Source: Variovorax sp. OV700 (lineage in GTDB: Bacteria > Pseudomonadota > Gammaproteobacteria > Burkholderiales > Burkholderiaceae_C). Taken from it: a stretch of 64,000 bases of DNA. The notes beneath the pieces are model-generated. The model searched no databases. It saw only the letters and a list, made by a program, of their open reading frames with translations, and was not told the DNA's origin. The stretch covers positions 496,001 through 560,000 of the forward strand of contig NZ_FNDR01000002.1 in assembly GCF_900099805.1 (NCBI RefSeq), read 5' to 3'. Position 1 is the first letter of the stretch. Every line of letters starts with the position of its first letter. This document shows positions 34,621 through 43,773 of the stretch, piece after piece. The position numbers were made by a program, and so were the translations under genes.

Positions 34621-35090
34621 AGGACCGCCTGCCCACGTCTTCAGCCTAGCACAGCCTGAAGAGGCATTGGGCCTTTCTCGCCGAAGCAACCATGCCGTGG
34701 AAGTACAACGCCACGGCGCGCTCCGCAAGCTGCGTTGCCACCTGAGCATGCGTCTCAAGCCATCGACACAGTGTTGCGCAGAATACGCTGCAAGATCCTG
34801 TTGAACGCAGCGGGGCTACTCGTACTGCAGCGCCGTCCGGTCATGCGATCTCCTACGACGTTGTCCGCGTGCAGCGCCAGGCGAGTTCATCGATCGCAAG
34901 ATCTTGTGAAAGCATCACAGCGCCACGGTTGTGTTGGGCGCCGGGAGCGCACACCCCGAAGCTCCCTGACGATTCCGCCCTCACAACAATTCGTCTCGGA
35001 GACAACGTCCATGCGCTTTCTCTCTTCGCTTCCAGGCTTTCATGGCTGGTCCTTCTACCTGGCACTGTCGTCGTGCCTCTGGATCTTTAG
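34621..35090. other. Gene-free interval
   Basis: About 470 bases after the ParE-like gene with no recognisable coding region on either strand; nothing structural was seen beyond short local symmetries. Confidence 0.5.
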
Positions 35091-35189
35091 GAGATCTTCT
35101 TCGCGGCGGGCCTCGTCTATCTCGCCATCAACTACGCCCTGATGCGCGGCATGCGCACACTTGAGGCCTCGCTGAAGCGTTCCCACTGA
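35091..35189 (+). pseudogene. C-terminal remnant of an amino-acid ABC transporter permease
   Basis: The last 32 codons before the stop at 35187 read EIFFAAGLVYLAINYALMRG then MRTLEASLKRSH, which matches the final membrane helix and tail of HisM/GlnP-type permeases. Nothing upstream continues the likeness, and a stop codon precedes it. It is a fragment left by deletion, unrelated in sequence to the intact permease at 519-1247. Confidence 0.5.
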
Positions 35190-35423
35190 ACCGAGCACTC
35201 CACCATGCTGTGCCTGAACCCCTCGCAGCGCATCCAGTGGCAGACGCGATGATGGTGGTGCGCGTCCGAGTTGGCACACCTTGTGCGCACGGTGCGCCTC
35301 GTGGCCGCGGTATGGCGCGGCAGAGGCCATGGTGGGCGCGAGCACAGCGACGCCGGCGAATGTGATGACGCTGGAGGTAATGAGTGCAACGGCGGAGGCA
35401 GCGGCTCGTCCGCCACCCGTACG

Positions 35424-36128
35424 TCAGGCCGCCGGTCGTCGGCTATGGGGATGAGGTCGCGGCAGCGCCATGCGAACCAGCAGGTCTGCGGGCGTGTCGA
35501 GGCGCCAGACGGAGTCGCGCTGTTCGCTGCCGAGCAGGCCGTAGCCCCAACCGGCCCAGGCAGCACGGCACCCGGCAGTGCAAGCCGCTTGGCAGGCACT
35601 GGCCGAGTCCCCGATCATCAGCATATGCTCCGGACGCGTTCCGAGCTCCCTCGCGGCCTGCTCGATCGACAGCGGCGATGGCATGCGAAGAGCCGTCGTG
35701 TCGGCACCGCGCACGGTCGTGAAATGGCCGAGCAGCCCGGCCTCCTCCAGCACCGCCCGTGCCAGCACGGTCGGCGTGTTGGTTACCACCGCCAAGGGCA
35801 CGTTCCTTTGCCCGAGTTGCTCCAGCAGCTTTTCGACACCTGCATAGATCGAGCATTCGGCGAAAGGCAGGCCCAGAGTCATTGCGTCGAAATTGCGGCG
35901 CAGGCGCGCCGACAGCCAGGCAGTGTCGACGTCCTGCAGATCGATGGCGCGCAGCGCTCGCTCGATCAGAATGTCAGGCCCGTCGCCGATCCAGCCACGC
36001 ACGCGCCTTAGATCGAAGCAAGGCAGATCGGCTTCGTACAGCGCCGTGTTGAGTGCCAACGCAACGCCTCCAACGCTGTCCACCAGCGTCCCATCCAGGT
36101 CGAAGGCGATCGCCTGGAAAGCAATCAT
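35424..36128 (-). CDS. gph: Phosphoglycolate phosphatase (HAD family)
   Basis: 234 residues from ATG 36128. Seen: HAD motif I IAFDLDGTLVDS at residues 7-18, motif II VVTNTP near 118, the lysine-region ARELGTRPEHML and motif IV LMIGDSASACQAA near 176, with the cap domain of Gph/CbbZ in between. It removes 2-phosphoglycolate, formed by RuBisCO oxygenation or by DNA repair. The motif III lysine is not obvious: the usual KP is SP in RMPSPLSIE, an odd change that could lower activity. A reading on the same strand overlaps its start by 4 bases. Confidence 0.8.
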   Translation of the reverse strand: MIAFQAIAFDLDGTLVDSVGGVALALNTALYEADLPCFDLRRVRGWIGDGPDILIERALRAIDLQDVDTAWLSARLRRNFDAMTLGLPFAECSIYAGVEKLLEQLGQRNVPLAVVTNTPTVLARAVLEEAGLLGHFTTVRGADTTALRMPSPLSIEQAARELGTRPEHMLMIGDSASACQAACTAGCRAAWAGWGYGLLGSEQRDSVWRLDTPADLLVRMALPRPHPHSRRPAA

Positions 36129-36523
36129 GTCGGCCTCGCGGGTCGCGCGGGTCGCAATGGCGCGACGGCGGCCACGGGCACTCCCCTTGTTCGCAAGGAC
36201 AGGCTGGAGACATTGGCGGCAGCAATGCACGAAGGTTTCTTCATCTGGTAGTTATCTCCTCCACTTGGCCACATCGTCTTGTTCATGATCACTTTCTCGA
36301 GCTGGCACCCTGCGCCCAGTGCCGCCTTTATGCAATTCCTGGTCCATGTCGCCAAATCGGTTCCCACGCATTTGGGCGCGATCTCGGACGCATCGAGGGA
36401 AACGATGCGCTTGGTCGATGGCCTGTCGGTGATCGCCATGACCCAGTCGGCGGATAGGTGAGCAACACCATCTGTCTGAGCGGCCATCAGGATCGCAGCC
36501 GCTGGTGGAAGCAGCGCTTGCAC
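36125..36523 (-). CDS. Doubtful small protein upstream of gph
   Basis: 132 codons whose stop overlaps the gph start by ATGA, the usual arrangement of coupled genes here. The chain has a sensible composition in its middle (SADWVMAITDRPSTKRIVSLDASE, then WTRNCIKAALGAG) but no recognised motif and no clear ribosome site. It may be a chance reading of degraded DNA. Confidence 0.25.
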   Translation of the reverse strand: MQALLPPAAAILMAAQTDGVAHLSADWVMAITDRPSTKRIVSLDASEIAPKCVGTDLATWTRNCIKAALGAGCQLEKVIMNKTMWPSGGDNYQMKKPSCIAAANVSSLSLRTRGVPVAAVAPLRPARPARPT

Positions 36524-36609
36524 TCCGGCGACCGGATTGGAAGAGATGCAGCGGCATTCCGCCCGGCCCCCACCTCGCCCTCGCCGGGCGAGTCGTTTTT
36601 ACCCAATCA

Positions 36610-36622
36610 AATCAAACACTTG
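36610..36622 (+). promoter_or_regulatory. IHF binding site upstream of hoxK
   Basis: AATCAAACACTTG fits the IHF consensus WATCAA-N4-TTR at every position. It lies about 40 bases upstream of the candidate sigma54 promoter, where DNA bending by IHF would bring HoxA bound further upstream into contact with the polymerase, as known for hydrogenase promoters. Confidence 0.6.
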
Positions 36623-36662
36623 TCGCGTCTCTTCAGGGTATTCCCCCGGGGGCCTGCAAACG

Positions 36663-36676
36663 GGTCCGCAAGTTGC
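36663..36676 (+). promoter_or_regulatory. hoxK: Candidate sigma54 promoter of the hydrogenase operon
   Basis: GGTCCGCAAGTTGC has the obligatory GG-N10-GC spacing with a TTGC -12 element; the -24 element is GGTCCG against consensus GGCACG. It lies 96 bases before hoxK and downstream of the IHF site. HoxA, encoded in this cluster, carries the GAFTGA sigma54-contact motif. Confidence 0.6.
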
Positions 36677-36771
36677 GATGAAAAGGGAGCAGCAGGCAGC
36701 ACCTGGGGCCGCCGGCCTTTCGCAAGCCCGCTGTCCACGACATCGCCGCAAAGGCAAGGAGACAGCACACG

Positions 36772-37863
36772 ATGGAAACGTTCTACGAGGTGATGCGCCG
36801 CCAGGGCATCTCGCGCCGCAGCCTGCTCAAGTACTGCTCGCTGACCGCCACATCCCTTGGGCTTGGGCCGGCCTTCGTGCCGCAGATCGCCCATGCCATG
36901 GAAACCAAGCCGCGCACGCCGGTGCTCTGGCTCCACGGCCTCGAATGCACCTGCTGCTCGGAGTCGTTCATCCGATCGGCGCATCCGCTGGCCAAGGACG
37001 TGGTGCTGTCGATGATCTCGCTGGACTACGACGACACGCTGATGGCCGCCGCCGGCCACCAGGCCGAGGCGATCCTCGAAGAGATCATGAAGAAGTACAA
37101 GGGCAACTACATCCTGGCCGTGGAGGGCAACCCGCCGCTCAATCAGGACGGCATGAGCTGCATCATCGGCGGCAAGCCTTTCATCGACCAGCTCAAGCAC
37201 GTCGCGAAGGACGCGAAGGCCATCATCTCGTGGGGCTCGTGCGCCTCCTGGGGCTGCGTGCAGGCCGCCAAGCCGAACCCGACGCAGGCCACGCCCATCC
37301 ACAAGGTGATCTTCGACAAGCCGATCATCAAGGTGCCGGGCTGCCCGCCGATCGCCGAGGTCATGACCGGCGTCATCACCTACATGCTGACCTTCGACCG
37401 GATTCCCGAGCTCGACCGCCAGGGCCGCCCGAAGATGTTCTACAGCCAGCGCATCCACGACAAGTGCTACCGCCGGCCCCACTTCGACGCCGGGCAGTTC
37501 GTCGAGGCCTGGGACGACGAATCCGCACGCAAGGGCTATTGCCTCTACAAGGTCGGCTGCAAGGGCCCGACCACCTACAACGCCTGCTCGACCGTGCAGT
37601 GGAACGAAGGCACCAGCTTTCCCATCAAGGCGGGCCACGGCTGCATCGGCTGCTCGGAAGACGGCTTTTGGGACAAGGGCTCGTTCTACAACCGCTTGAC
37701 CGACATCCACCAGTTCGGCGTCGAGGCCAACGCGGACCGGGTCGGCGCGACCGCCGCCGGCGTGGTCGGCGCGGCCGCCGTCGCGCATGCCGCCGCATCG
37801 GCGATCAAGCGCGCCGCGCAGACAAAGGCCGACACCCAGGCACCGGCCAGCGCCGGGCGCTGA
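36772..37863 (+). CDS. hoxK: O2-tolerant membrane-bound [NiFe]-hydrogenase, small subunit
   Basis: 363 residues. Seen: a Tat signal peptide with SRRSLLK, cleaved after HA42; the mature chain starts METKPRTP. Six cysteines of the oxygen-protecting [4Fe-3S] proximal cluster are present: Cys59, 61, 62, 157, 162 and 191 (mature 17, 19, 20, 115, 120, 149), including the two extra ones (19 and 120) that mark O2-tolerant enzymes. Medial and distal cluster cysteines follow ([26 protein letters not shown]). A C-terminal hydrophobic helix ([14 protein letters not shown]) anchors it in the membrane. It passes H2 electrons to cytochrome b HoxZ. Confidence 0.97.
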   Translation: METFYEVMRRQGISRRSLLKYCSLTATSLGLGPAFVPQIAHAMETKPRTPVLWLHGLECTCCSESFIRSAHPLAKDVVLSMISLDYDDTLMAAAGHQAEAILEEIMKKYKGNYILAVEGNPPLNQDGMSCIIGGKPFIDQLKHVAKDAKAIISWGSCASWGCVQAAKPNPTQATPIHKVIFDKPIIKVPGCPPIAEVMTGVITYMLTFDRIPELDRQGRPKMFYSQRIHDKCYRRPHFDAGQFVEAWDDESARKGYCLYKVGCKGPTTYNACSTVQWNEGTSFPIKAGHGCIGCSEDGFWDKGSFYNRLTDIHQFGVEANADRVGATAAGVVGAAAVAHAAASAIKRAAQTKADTQAPASAGR

Positions 37864-37896
37864 CCTTCACGCTTCCCACGGCAAGGAAAAAAACAA

Positions 37897-39753
37897 ATGA
37901 GTGCATACGAGACACAAGGCTTCAAGATGGACGACACGGGCCGCCGCATCGTGGTGGACCCGGTGACGCGCATCGAGGGCCACATGCGCTGCGAGGTCAA
38001 CGTCGACAGCAACAACGTGATCCGCAACGCGGTATCCACCGGCACGATGTGGCGCGGCCTGGAAGTGATCCTCAAGGGCCGCGACCCGCGCGACGCCTGG
38101 GCGTTTGTCGAGCGCATCTGCGGCGTGTGCACAGGCTGCCATGCGCTGGCCTCGGTGCGCGCGGTGGAGGATGCACTCGGCATCGCCATTCCGAAGAACG
38201 CCTACCTGATCCGCGAGATCATGGCCAAGACGTTGCAGGAGCACGACCATGCCGTGCACTTCTACCACCTGCATGCGCTCGACTGGGTCGACGTGGTGTC
38301 CGCGCTCAAGGCCGATCCGAAGAAGACGTCGGAGCTGCAGCAAACGGTGTCGCCTTCGCATCCCATGTCGTCGCCGGGCTACTTCCGCGATATCCAGAAC
38401 CGGCTCAAGAAGTTCGTCGAGAGCGGGCAGCTCGGACCCTTCATGAACGGCTACTGGGGCAACAAGGCCTACGTGCTGCCGCCGGAGGCCAACCTCATGG
38501 CGGTGACGCACTACCTGGAAGCCCTCGACCTGCAGAAGGAGTGGGTCAAGGTCCACACCATCTTCGGCGGAAAGAACCCGCATCCGAACTACCTGGTCGG
38601 CGGCGTGCCGTGCGCCATCAACATCGACAAGGACGGCGCGGCGGGTGCGCCGGTCAACATGGAGCGGCTGAACTTCATCGAGGCGCGCATCCGCGAAATG
38701 ATCGAGTTCAACAACAACGTCTACATCCCCGACGTTCTCGCGATCGGCACCATCTACAAGCAGGCCGGATGGCTCTACGGCGGCGGCCTCGCCGCCACCA
38801 ACGTGATGGACTACGGCACCTACGAGAAGGTGATGGGCGACCGCAGGACCCAGCAGTTGCCCGGCGGCGCGATCCTGGGCGGCAACTGGAACGAGATCCT
38901 GCCGGTCGACCCGCGCGACCCCGAGCAGGTGCAGGAGTTCGTCAACCACAGCTGGTACAAGTACGCCGACGAATCGAAGGGCCTGCATCCGTGGGACGGC
39001 GTGACCGAGCCCAACTACGAGCTCGGCGCGAAAACCAAGGGCACGCGAACCAACATCGAGCGGCTGGACGAAAGCGCCAAGTACTCGTGGATCAAGTCCC
39101 CGCGCTGGCGCGGCCATGCGATGGAAGTGGGGCCGCTGGCACGCTACATCCTCGGCTACGCGCACGCGGCGAAAGGCAATCCGCACTGCCAGCGCGTGAA
39201 GGAGCAGGTTGACCTCTCCGCCGCGATCATCAACAAGGTGTTCCCGAAGGCGCTGGGCATGCCCGAGACCCAGTACACGGTGAAGCAGCTGCTGCCCACG
39301 ACCATCGGCCGGACGCTCGCGCGCGCCCTCGAAGCGCAGTACTGCGCGGAGATGATGCTGGACGACTTTAAAGAACTCGTTGCCAACATCAAGGCCGGCG
39401 ATACCAGCACCGCCAACGTCGAGAAGTGGGACCCGGCCACCTGGCCCAAGGAAGCCAAGGGCGTCGGCACGGTCGCCGCGCCGCGCGGCGCGCTCGGCCA
39501 CTGGATCCGCATCAAGGATGGCCGCATCGAGAACTACCAGTGCGTGGTGCCGACGACATGGAACGGCAGCCCGCGCGACACCAAGGGGCAGATCGGTGCG
39601 TTCGAGGCCAGCCTGATGAACACGCCCATGGCCGATCCGGAACAGCCGGTCGAGATTCTCCGCACGCTGCATTCATTCGACCCCTGCCTTGCGTGCTCGA
39701 CCCACGTGATGAGCCCGGACGGCCAGGAACTCACCAGCGTCACGGTGCGCTGA
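37897..39753 (+). CDS. hoxG: Membrane-bound [NiFe]-hydrogenase, large subunit
   Basis: 618 residues carrying the Ni-Fe(CN)2CO site. Seen: RIEGHMR near residue 25; the L1 motif [10 protein letters not shown] with Cys75 and Cys78; the L2 motif DPCLACSTH with Cys597 and Cys600. After His603 there is a 15-residue tail ([15 protein letters not shown]) that the protease HoxM removes once nickel is inserted. All positions agree with Cupriavidus HoxG. It is exported folded together with HoxK by the Tat system. Confidence 0.97.
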   Translation: MSAYETQGFKMDDTGRRIVVDPVTRIEGHMRCEVNVDSNNVIRNAVSTGTMWRGLEVILKGRDPRDAWAFVERICGVCTGCHALASVRAVEDALGIAIPKNAYLIREIMAKTLQEHDHAVHFYHLHALDWVDVVSALKADPKKTSELQQTVSPSHPMSSPGYFRDIQNRLKKFVESGQLGPFMNGYWGNKAYVLPPEANLMAVTHYLEALDLQKEWVKVHTIFGGKNPHPNYLVGGVPCAINIDKDGAAGAPVNMERLNFIEARIREMIEFNNNVYIPDVLAIGTIYKQAGWLYGGGLAATNVMDYGTYEKVMGDRRTQQLPGGAILGGNWNEILPVDPRDPEQVQEFVNHSWYKYADESKGLHPWDGVTEPNYELGAKTKGTRTNIERLDESAKYSWIKSPRWRGHAMEVGPLARYILGYAHAAKGNPHCQRVKEQVDLSAAIINKVFPKALGMPETQYTVKQLLPTTIGRTLARALEAQYCAEMMLDDFKELVANIKAGDTSTANVEKWDPATWPKEAKGVGTVAAPRGALGHWIRIKDGRIENYQCVVPTTWNGSPRDTKGQIGAFEASLMNTPMADPEQPVEILRTLHSFDPCLACSTHVMSPDGQELTSVTVR

Positions 39754-39785
39754 ACAAAACGACCCCAAGGAACGGAGACAAGCAC

Positions 39786-40406
39786 ATGCAGATCCAGACA
39801 ACACGCAGCGCCCGCGTTCGGGTGTCTTCGGCCGCCAAAGGCCTGGCCGCCGCGACCGCGCTCGTGATGGCCTCGGCGGCGCAGGCGCACCCCGGCCACG
39901 GCACCGAAAGCTTCGCGGCCGGACTCGCCCACCCCTTCGGGGGTCTCGACCACCTGCTTGCCATGGTCGCGGTAGGCATGTGGTCGGTGGTCGCACTGCC
40001 GGAGGCGTGGCGCACCGCCGGCCCGGCGGTTTTCCTGGCGGCGCTGCTGCCTGGCGCCGCATTGGCCGCGGGCGGCATCGGACTGCCGTGGGTCGAGGCC
40101 GGCATCGCCCTGAGCGTGGTCGCGCTCGCCGTCCTGATGCTGAACGCCAGGCGCATCGCGCCCGCCACCGGATTCGCGCTCGTCGCGATGGCCGGTGTGC
40201 TCCACGGGCAAGCCCATGGCGCCGAACTGGCCGGGGGCCACTCGTTCATGGCCTATGCGGCCGGCTTCATGGCCGCCTCGACGCTGCTGCACGCCGTGGG
40301 CCTGTGGGCCGGCGCGTTGCTTCAGCGGCTGCCGGGCTGGGCCTGGCGCACGGCGACCGCGCTGATCGGCGGCAGCGGGCTCGTCATGCTCGCGGCGCGC
40401 GTCTGA
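39786..40406 (+). CDS. hupE: HupE/UreJ-family nickel transport protein
   Basis: 206 residues. Seen: signal peptide ending ASAAQA-H near residue 35, the metal-binding HPGHGTE directly after cleavage, the family motif HPFGGLDHLLAM at about 48-59, GVLHGQAHGAEL near 139, and about six membrane helices. HupE supplies nickel for hydrogenase. In Cupriavidus the cluster instead ends with a HoxN-type permease, so this placement between hoxG and hoxZ is a difference. Confidence 0.9.
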   Translation: MQIQTTRSARVRVSSAAKGLAAATALVMASAAQAHPGHGTESFAAGLAHPFGGLDHLLAMVAVGMWSVVALPEAWRTAGPAVFLAALLPGAALAAGGIGLPWVEAGIALSVVALAVLMLNARRIAPATGFALVAMAGVLHGQAHGAELAGGHSFMAYAAGFMAASTLLHAVGLWAGALLQRLPGWAWRTATALIGGSGLVMLAARV

Positions 40407-40436
40407 GGCCGGTGCGCACCACCGCAGGAACACGCC

Positions 40437-41165
40437 ATGAACACCACTTCATCCCCGCCGGTCCCGGCGCGCAGCGCCGACGACAGCAGCGTGGCGCACG
40501 GCCAGTCGATCAAATCGGTCTATGTGTACGAGGCGCCGGTAAGGATCTGGCACTGGATCAATGCGCTCGCGATCACCGTGCTGGCCGTCACTGGCTATTT
40601 CATCGGCTCCCCGCTGCCGACCCAGCCCGGCGAGGCCAGCGCGAACTTCCTGATGGGCTACATCCGCTTCGCGCATTTCGCGGCCGGCTACGTGCTTGCG
40701 GTCGGCCTGCTCGGGCGCATCTACTGGGCCGTCGTCGGCAACCACCATGCACGCGAGCTGTTCTGGGTTCCGATTTTCCAGCGCATCTACTGGCAGGAGA
40801 TCTGGGGCATGGCGAAGTGGTATGCGTTCGTCAGCGCGCGACCCGGACGCTATGTGGGCCACAACCCGTTGGCGCGCTTCGCGATGTTCTTCGGGTTCCT
40901 GCTGCTGTGCATTTTCATGATCGTCACCGGCTTCGCCCTTTACGCGGAAGGCGCCCAGCGTGGCTCCTGGCAAGACCGGTTGTTCGGCTGGGTCATCCCG
41001 CTGTTCGGACAGTCGCAGGACGTGCACACCTGGCACCACCTGGGCATGTGGGGACTGATCGTCTTCGTGATCGTGCATGTGTATGCCGCCATCCGCGAAG
41101 ACATCATGGGCCGCTCCAGCGTGGTCAGCACGATGATTTCCGGCCACCGCACGTTCAAGGACTGA
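40437..41165 (+). CDS. hoxZ: Hydrogenase cytochrome b subunit
   Basis: 242-residue di-heme cytochrome b with four membrane helices that takes electrons from HoxK to the quinone pool and anchors the enzyme. Seen: VRIWHWINALAITVLAVTG (first heme His), FAHFAAGYVLAVGLLGRIYW, a third helix with MFFGFLLLCIFMIVTGFALY, and WHHLGMWGLIVFVIVHVYAA with the last heme His pair. The N-terminal 35 residues are cytoplasmic. The next gene begins 4 bases later. Confidence 0.95.
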   Translation: MNTTSSPPVPARSADDSSVAHGQSIKSVYVYEAPVRIWHWINALAITVLAVTGYFIGSPLPTQPGEASANFLMGYIRFAHFAAGYVLAVGLLGRIYWAVVGNHHARELFWVPIFQRIYWQEIWGMAKWYAFVSARPGRYVGHNPLARFAMFFGFLLLCIFMIVTGFALYAEGAQRGSWQDRLFGWVIPLFGQSQDVHTWHHLGMWGLIVFVIVHVYAAIREDIMGRSSVVSTMISGHRTFKD

Positions 41166-41169
41166 GCGC

Positions 41170-41805
41170 ATGACGCGGGATGAATCGATCTGCGTGCTCG
41201 GCATCGGCAACGTGCTGTGGGCCGACGAGGGCTTCGGCGTGCGCTGCGTCGAGGCGCTGCAGCGGCGCTACGAGTTCGCGCCGCATGTGGCGCTGATCGA
41301 TGGCGGCACGCAGGGGCTCTACCTGATCCAGCATGTGCAGCAAGCGAGCCGCCTGCTGATCTTCGATGCGATCGACTACGGCCTGCCAGCCGGCACGATC
41401 AAGCTGATCGAGGACGACGAGGTGCCGCGCTTCATGGGGGCCAAGAAGATGAGCCTGCACCAGACCGGCTTCCAGGAGGTTCTCATGTTGGCGCAGCTCA
41501 CCGAGCGCTATCCGCAGCGCGTGCTGCTGGTCGGTTGCCAGCCGGAAGAACTGGACGACTACGGCGGCAGCCTGCGCCCGGCCGTGAAGCTTGCGATGGA
41601 GGACGCGCTCGCGCTCGGTGTCGACGAACTGCGCCGCTGGGGCGCTGTGCCGCGTCCGCGCCGCCTTCCGCTGGCTGGCTCCGACGTGGTGACCTTCCGC
41701 CAGCTCGACCTCGACCGCTACGAAGCCGAACGGCCGGCCGAGGACGCCGCCTGTCGGCACGGCGACGAACGCTTTCTGCCGGCCCCGGCCGGGCAGCCGG
41801 GCTGA
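41170..41805 (+). CDS. hoxM: Hydrogenase maturation endopeptidase
   Basis: 211 residues, HupD/HyaD type; cuts the 15-residue tail of HoxG after nickel insertion. Seen: VLGIGNVLWADEGFGVRCVEAL with the Glu that coordinates nickel near residue 20, DGGTQGLYL with the Asp near 45-50, and LHQTGFQEVL with the conserved His near 97. The C-terminal 40 residues are hydrophilic and variable. Confidence 0.94.
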   Translation: MTRDESICVLGIGNVLWADEGFGVRCVEALQRRYEFAPHVALIDGGTQGLYLIQHVQQASRLLIFDAIDYGLPAGTIKLIEDDEVPRFMGAKKMSLHQTGFQEVLMLAQLTERYPQRVLLVGCQPEELDDYGGSLRPAVKLAMEDALALGVDELRRWGAVPRPRRLPLAGSDVVTFRQLDLDRYEAERPAEDAACRHGDERFLPAPAGQPG

Positions 41806-41812
41806 GCGAATC

Positions 41813-42157
41813 ATGTGCATCGGCATTCCCATGCAGATCGTCTCTATCGAGCCGGGGCATGCCATCTGCAGGGGGCGGGGCGAGCAACGCCGCGTCCGGA
41901 CCTTGCTGGTGGCCGAACCCTCAGTCGGCGACTGGGTGCTGGTGTTCATCGACAGCGTCCGCGAGCGCATCGACGCGCGGCGCGCTGCCGAGATCGACGC
42001 CACCCTCGACCTGCTCGCGGCGGCGCAGGCCGGCGCCGAGGGAAGCACCGCGGCCGCGTTCGCCCTCCCCTCCGCCGCGAGCACGCAGGAACTTCTCGCG
42101 CTGTGCGGCCAGCCGCCGGCGCGCCTTGCCCACGAACCCACCGAAAGTACTTCATGA
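41813..42157 (+). CDS. hoxL: HoxL/HupF hydrogenase chaperone (HypC-like)
   Basis: 114 residues. Seen: MCIGIPMQIV at the N-terminus, where Cys2 binds the Fe(CN)2CO unit or the large subunit, then the HypC beta-barrel. Longer than the hypC product of the same cluster (81 residues) by a C-terminal extension. In O2-tolerant systems HoxL protects HoxG during maturation in air. It overlaps hoxO by ATGA. Confidence 0.92.
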   Translation: MCIGIPMQIVSIEPGHAICRGRGEQRRVRTLLVAEPSVGDWVLVFIDSVRERIDARRAAEIDATLDLLAAAQAGAEGSTAAAFALPSAASTQELLALCGQPPARLAHEPTESTS

Positions 42158-42657
42158 CACTCGAAACCACCGGCACCGAGACGCTCGTGCGTCTTCCGGT
42201 CCAGCAGCCGGAACCCCGCCGCGAGGGCTCCGCGATCATCGCGCGCCTGGTCGAGAGCTTCGGCGCGACCTGGGTCGACGACCAGAGCATCGACGCGTGG
42301 TCCGCATTGGGAGGCGACCGCGTCGTGCTGTTCGCCGGCGACCCGGTGCGCTTCCCCGAAGGCCAGGACGTGGCCGCGGTGCTGCCCGAGCTGATGCGCA
42401 GCTTCCCGGGTCGCTTTGAAGTGGCCGTCGTGCCGCGCGACCTCGAGGACAAGGTTGCGCGCCGCTTCGGTTCACAGCGCTGGCCCACGCTGCTGTTCCT
42501 GCGCGACGGCGGCTATGTCGGCACCGTGCCGGGCATGCACGACTGGGACGTGTTCGTGCAGCGGGTCGAAGCCGCCCTGGCGAGCCCGGTGGGCCGCGCG
42601 CCGACAATCGGTATTCCGGTGGTGAGCGCCACGGGCGCCGCCGACGCCTGCCACTGA
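42154..42657 (+). CDS. hoxO: HoxO/HupG maturation protein (thioredoxin-like)
   Basis: 167 residues of thioredoxin-like fold without the CxxC motif: VVLFAGDPVRFPEGQDVAAVLPEL, FEVAVVPRDLEDKVARRFGSQRWPTLLFLRDG and GTVPGMHDWDVF. HoxO with HoxQ is a chaperone of the hydrogenase small subunit before export. It ends 10 bases before hoxQ. Confidence 0.93.
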   Translation: MTLETTGTETLVRLPVQQPEPRREGSAIIARLVESFGATWVDDQSIDAWSALGGDRVVLFAGDPVRFPEGQDVAAVLPELMRSFPGRFEVAVVPRDLEDKVARRFGSQRWPTLLFLRDGGYVGTVPGMHDWDVFVQRVEAALASPVGRAPTIGIPVVSATGAADACH

Positions 42658-42667
42658 GGAACGCACG

Positions 42668-43534
42668 ATGAAAGACTTCCCGATTCCCGTGCTCACCATC
42701 GGCCCCGGCTCGCAGCCCGAGGAAGAAGAGCTTGCCTACATGGCCATGCCGCAGGGCATGGAAACCTTCCGCGCGCCCGCGCTGCCGGAGCCTGAGGAAC
42801 TCGCGGCCCACCATTTGGCGCGTGCAGCGCTGCGGGACGCGCTTTCGCAACTTGAAGCCGTCTGCCGCGAAGGCGGCAACCGCCGCACCGCGCTGGACGG
42901 CCTCGAGCCGGGCGACCTCGCCCTCGTCAACCAGGTCCTCGGCGAGGGCGAAGTCAGCGCCTTGGTGCGACACGAGGGCACGCCGCCTCGCGAGCTGCGT
43001 GTGCAGGAGTCCGTCTTCGCGGGCGTCTGGCGCGTCATCGGATCGCTCGACGGCGTCGTCGCGAGCGACAGCATCGAGCTCGGCGCCATCCCCGATGCCC
43101 TGAAAGCCGTCGCGCGCGAGGACGTCGCGCCAGAGGTGCCGAGGTGGTCCGGCCCGCTGCCGCCCAACGTGCAGAACGCGCCCGCCCTGCTGGCCGAGAT
43201 CGAGGACCATTGGCGCGCCTGGGCGCCGGGCTGCCCCGCGCAGGTCATCAACCTCACGCTGCTGCCGATGTCGGTGGAGGACATCGGCTTTCTCGACCAT
43301 CACCTGGGCACCGGCCGCGTGCTCATCCTGTCGCGCGGCTATGGCAACTGCCGCATCTCGAACACCCGCATGCCGAACTGCTGGCGGGTCGTCTACTACA
43401 ACTCGCAGGACGTGGTGATCCTGAACACGGTCGAGGTGGGCGACCTGCCGGAAGTCGCGCAGGCCGCGCGCGAAGACCTGGAGGACTCCCACGAGCGACT
43501 GGCCGAGGTGCTCCAGTGGATCGAGAGCACGTGA
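42668..43534 (+). CDS. hoxQ: HoxQ/HupH maturation protein
   Basis: 288 residues. Seen: FPIPVLTIGPGSQPEEE at the N-terminus, two related halves with AVCREGGNRR..LDGLEPGDLALVNQVLGEGEVS, and the C-terminal RGYGNCRISNTRMPNCWRVVYYNS with two conserved cysteines, typical of HupH. It binds the small subunit with HoxO and prevents early export. The hoxR start overlaps its stop (GTGA). Confidence 0.93.
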   Translation: MKDFPIPVLTIGPGSQPEEEELAYMAMPQGMETFRAPALPEPEELAAHHLARAALRDALSQLEAVCREGGNRRTALDGLEPGDLALVNQVLGEGEVSALVRHEGTPPRELRVQESVFAGVWRVIGSLDGVVASDSIELGAIPDALKAVAREDVAPEVPRWSGPLPPNVQNAPALLAEIEDHWRAWAPGCPAQVINLTLLPMSVEDIGFLDHHLGTGRVLILSRGYGNCRISNTRMPNCWRVVYYNSQDVVILNTVEVGDLPEVAQAAREDLEDSHERLAEVLQWIEST

Positions 43535-43773
43535 CCACCGCCGGCCCCGCGCGCTTCGAGGGCAGCTATCTTGGCGACCGCGCGAAGCTGGGCGCGTCTG
43601 CGCGGCTCGAATGCAAGATCTGCTGGTGGGTGTACGACCCGGCAGAGGGCGACGAGACCTGGCAGATCGCCCCCGGCACGGCTTTCACCGCCCTGCCGGC
43701 CCACTGGCGCTGCCCTCAATGCGATGGCGACGCCGACCAGTTCATGGTGCTCGACAACGTGGGCGGCCCATGA
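43531..43773 (+). CDS. hoxR: HoxR/HupI rubredoxin
   Basis: 80 residues from a GTG start at 43531 that overlaps the hoxQ stop. Seen: rubredoxin iron site CKICWWVYDP and CPQC with the usual spacing (Cys29, 32, 63, 66 approximately) and the DPAEGD-x-xx-IAPGTAF-x-x-LPxHWRCP frame. HoxR helps build or protect the proximal [4Fe-3S] cluster when oxygen is present. Confidence 0.92.
   Translation: MTTAGPARFEGSYLGDRAKLGASARLECKICWWVYDPAEGDETWQIAPGTAFTALPAHWRCPQCDGDADQFMVLDNVGGP

Noticed and set aside
36501..36521. A second GG-N10-GC element (36504-36517) as the hox promoter
   Set aside because: It has only the spacing and lacks a TTGC -12 box; it is also upstream of the IHF site.
37867..39672. A 601-codon minus-strand reading opposite hoxG
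   Set aside because: hoxG fits its family over its full length; the opposite reading has no motif and is a composition artefact.
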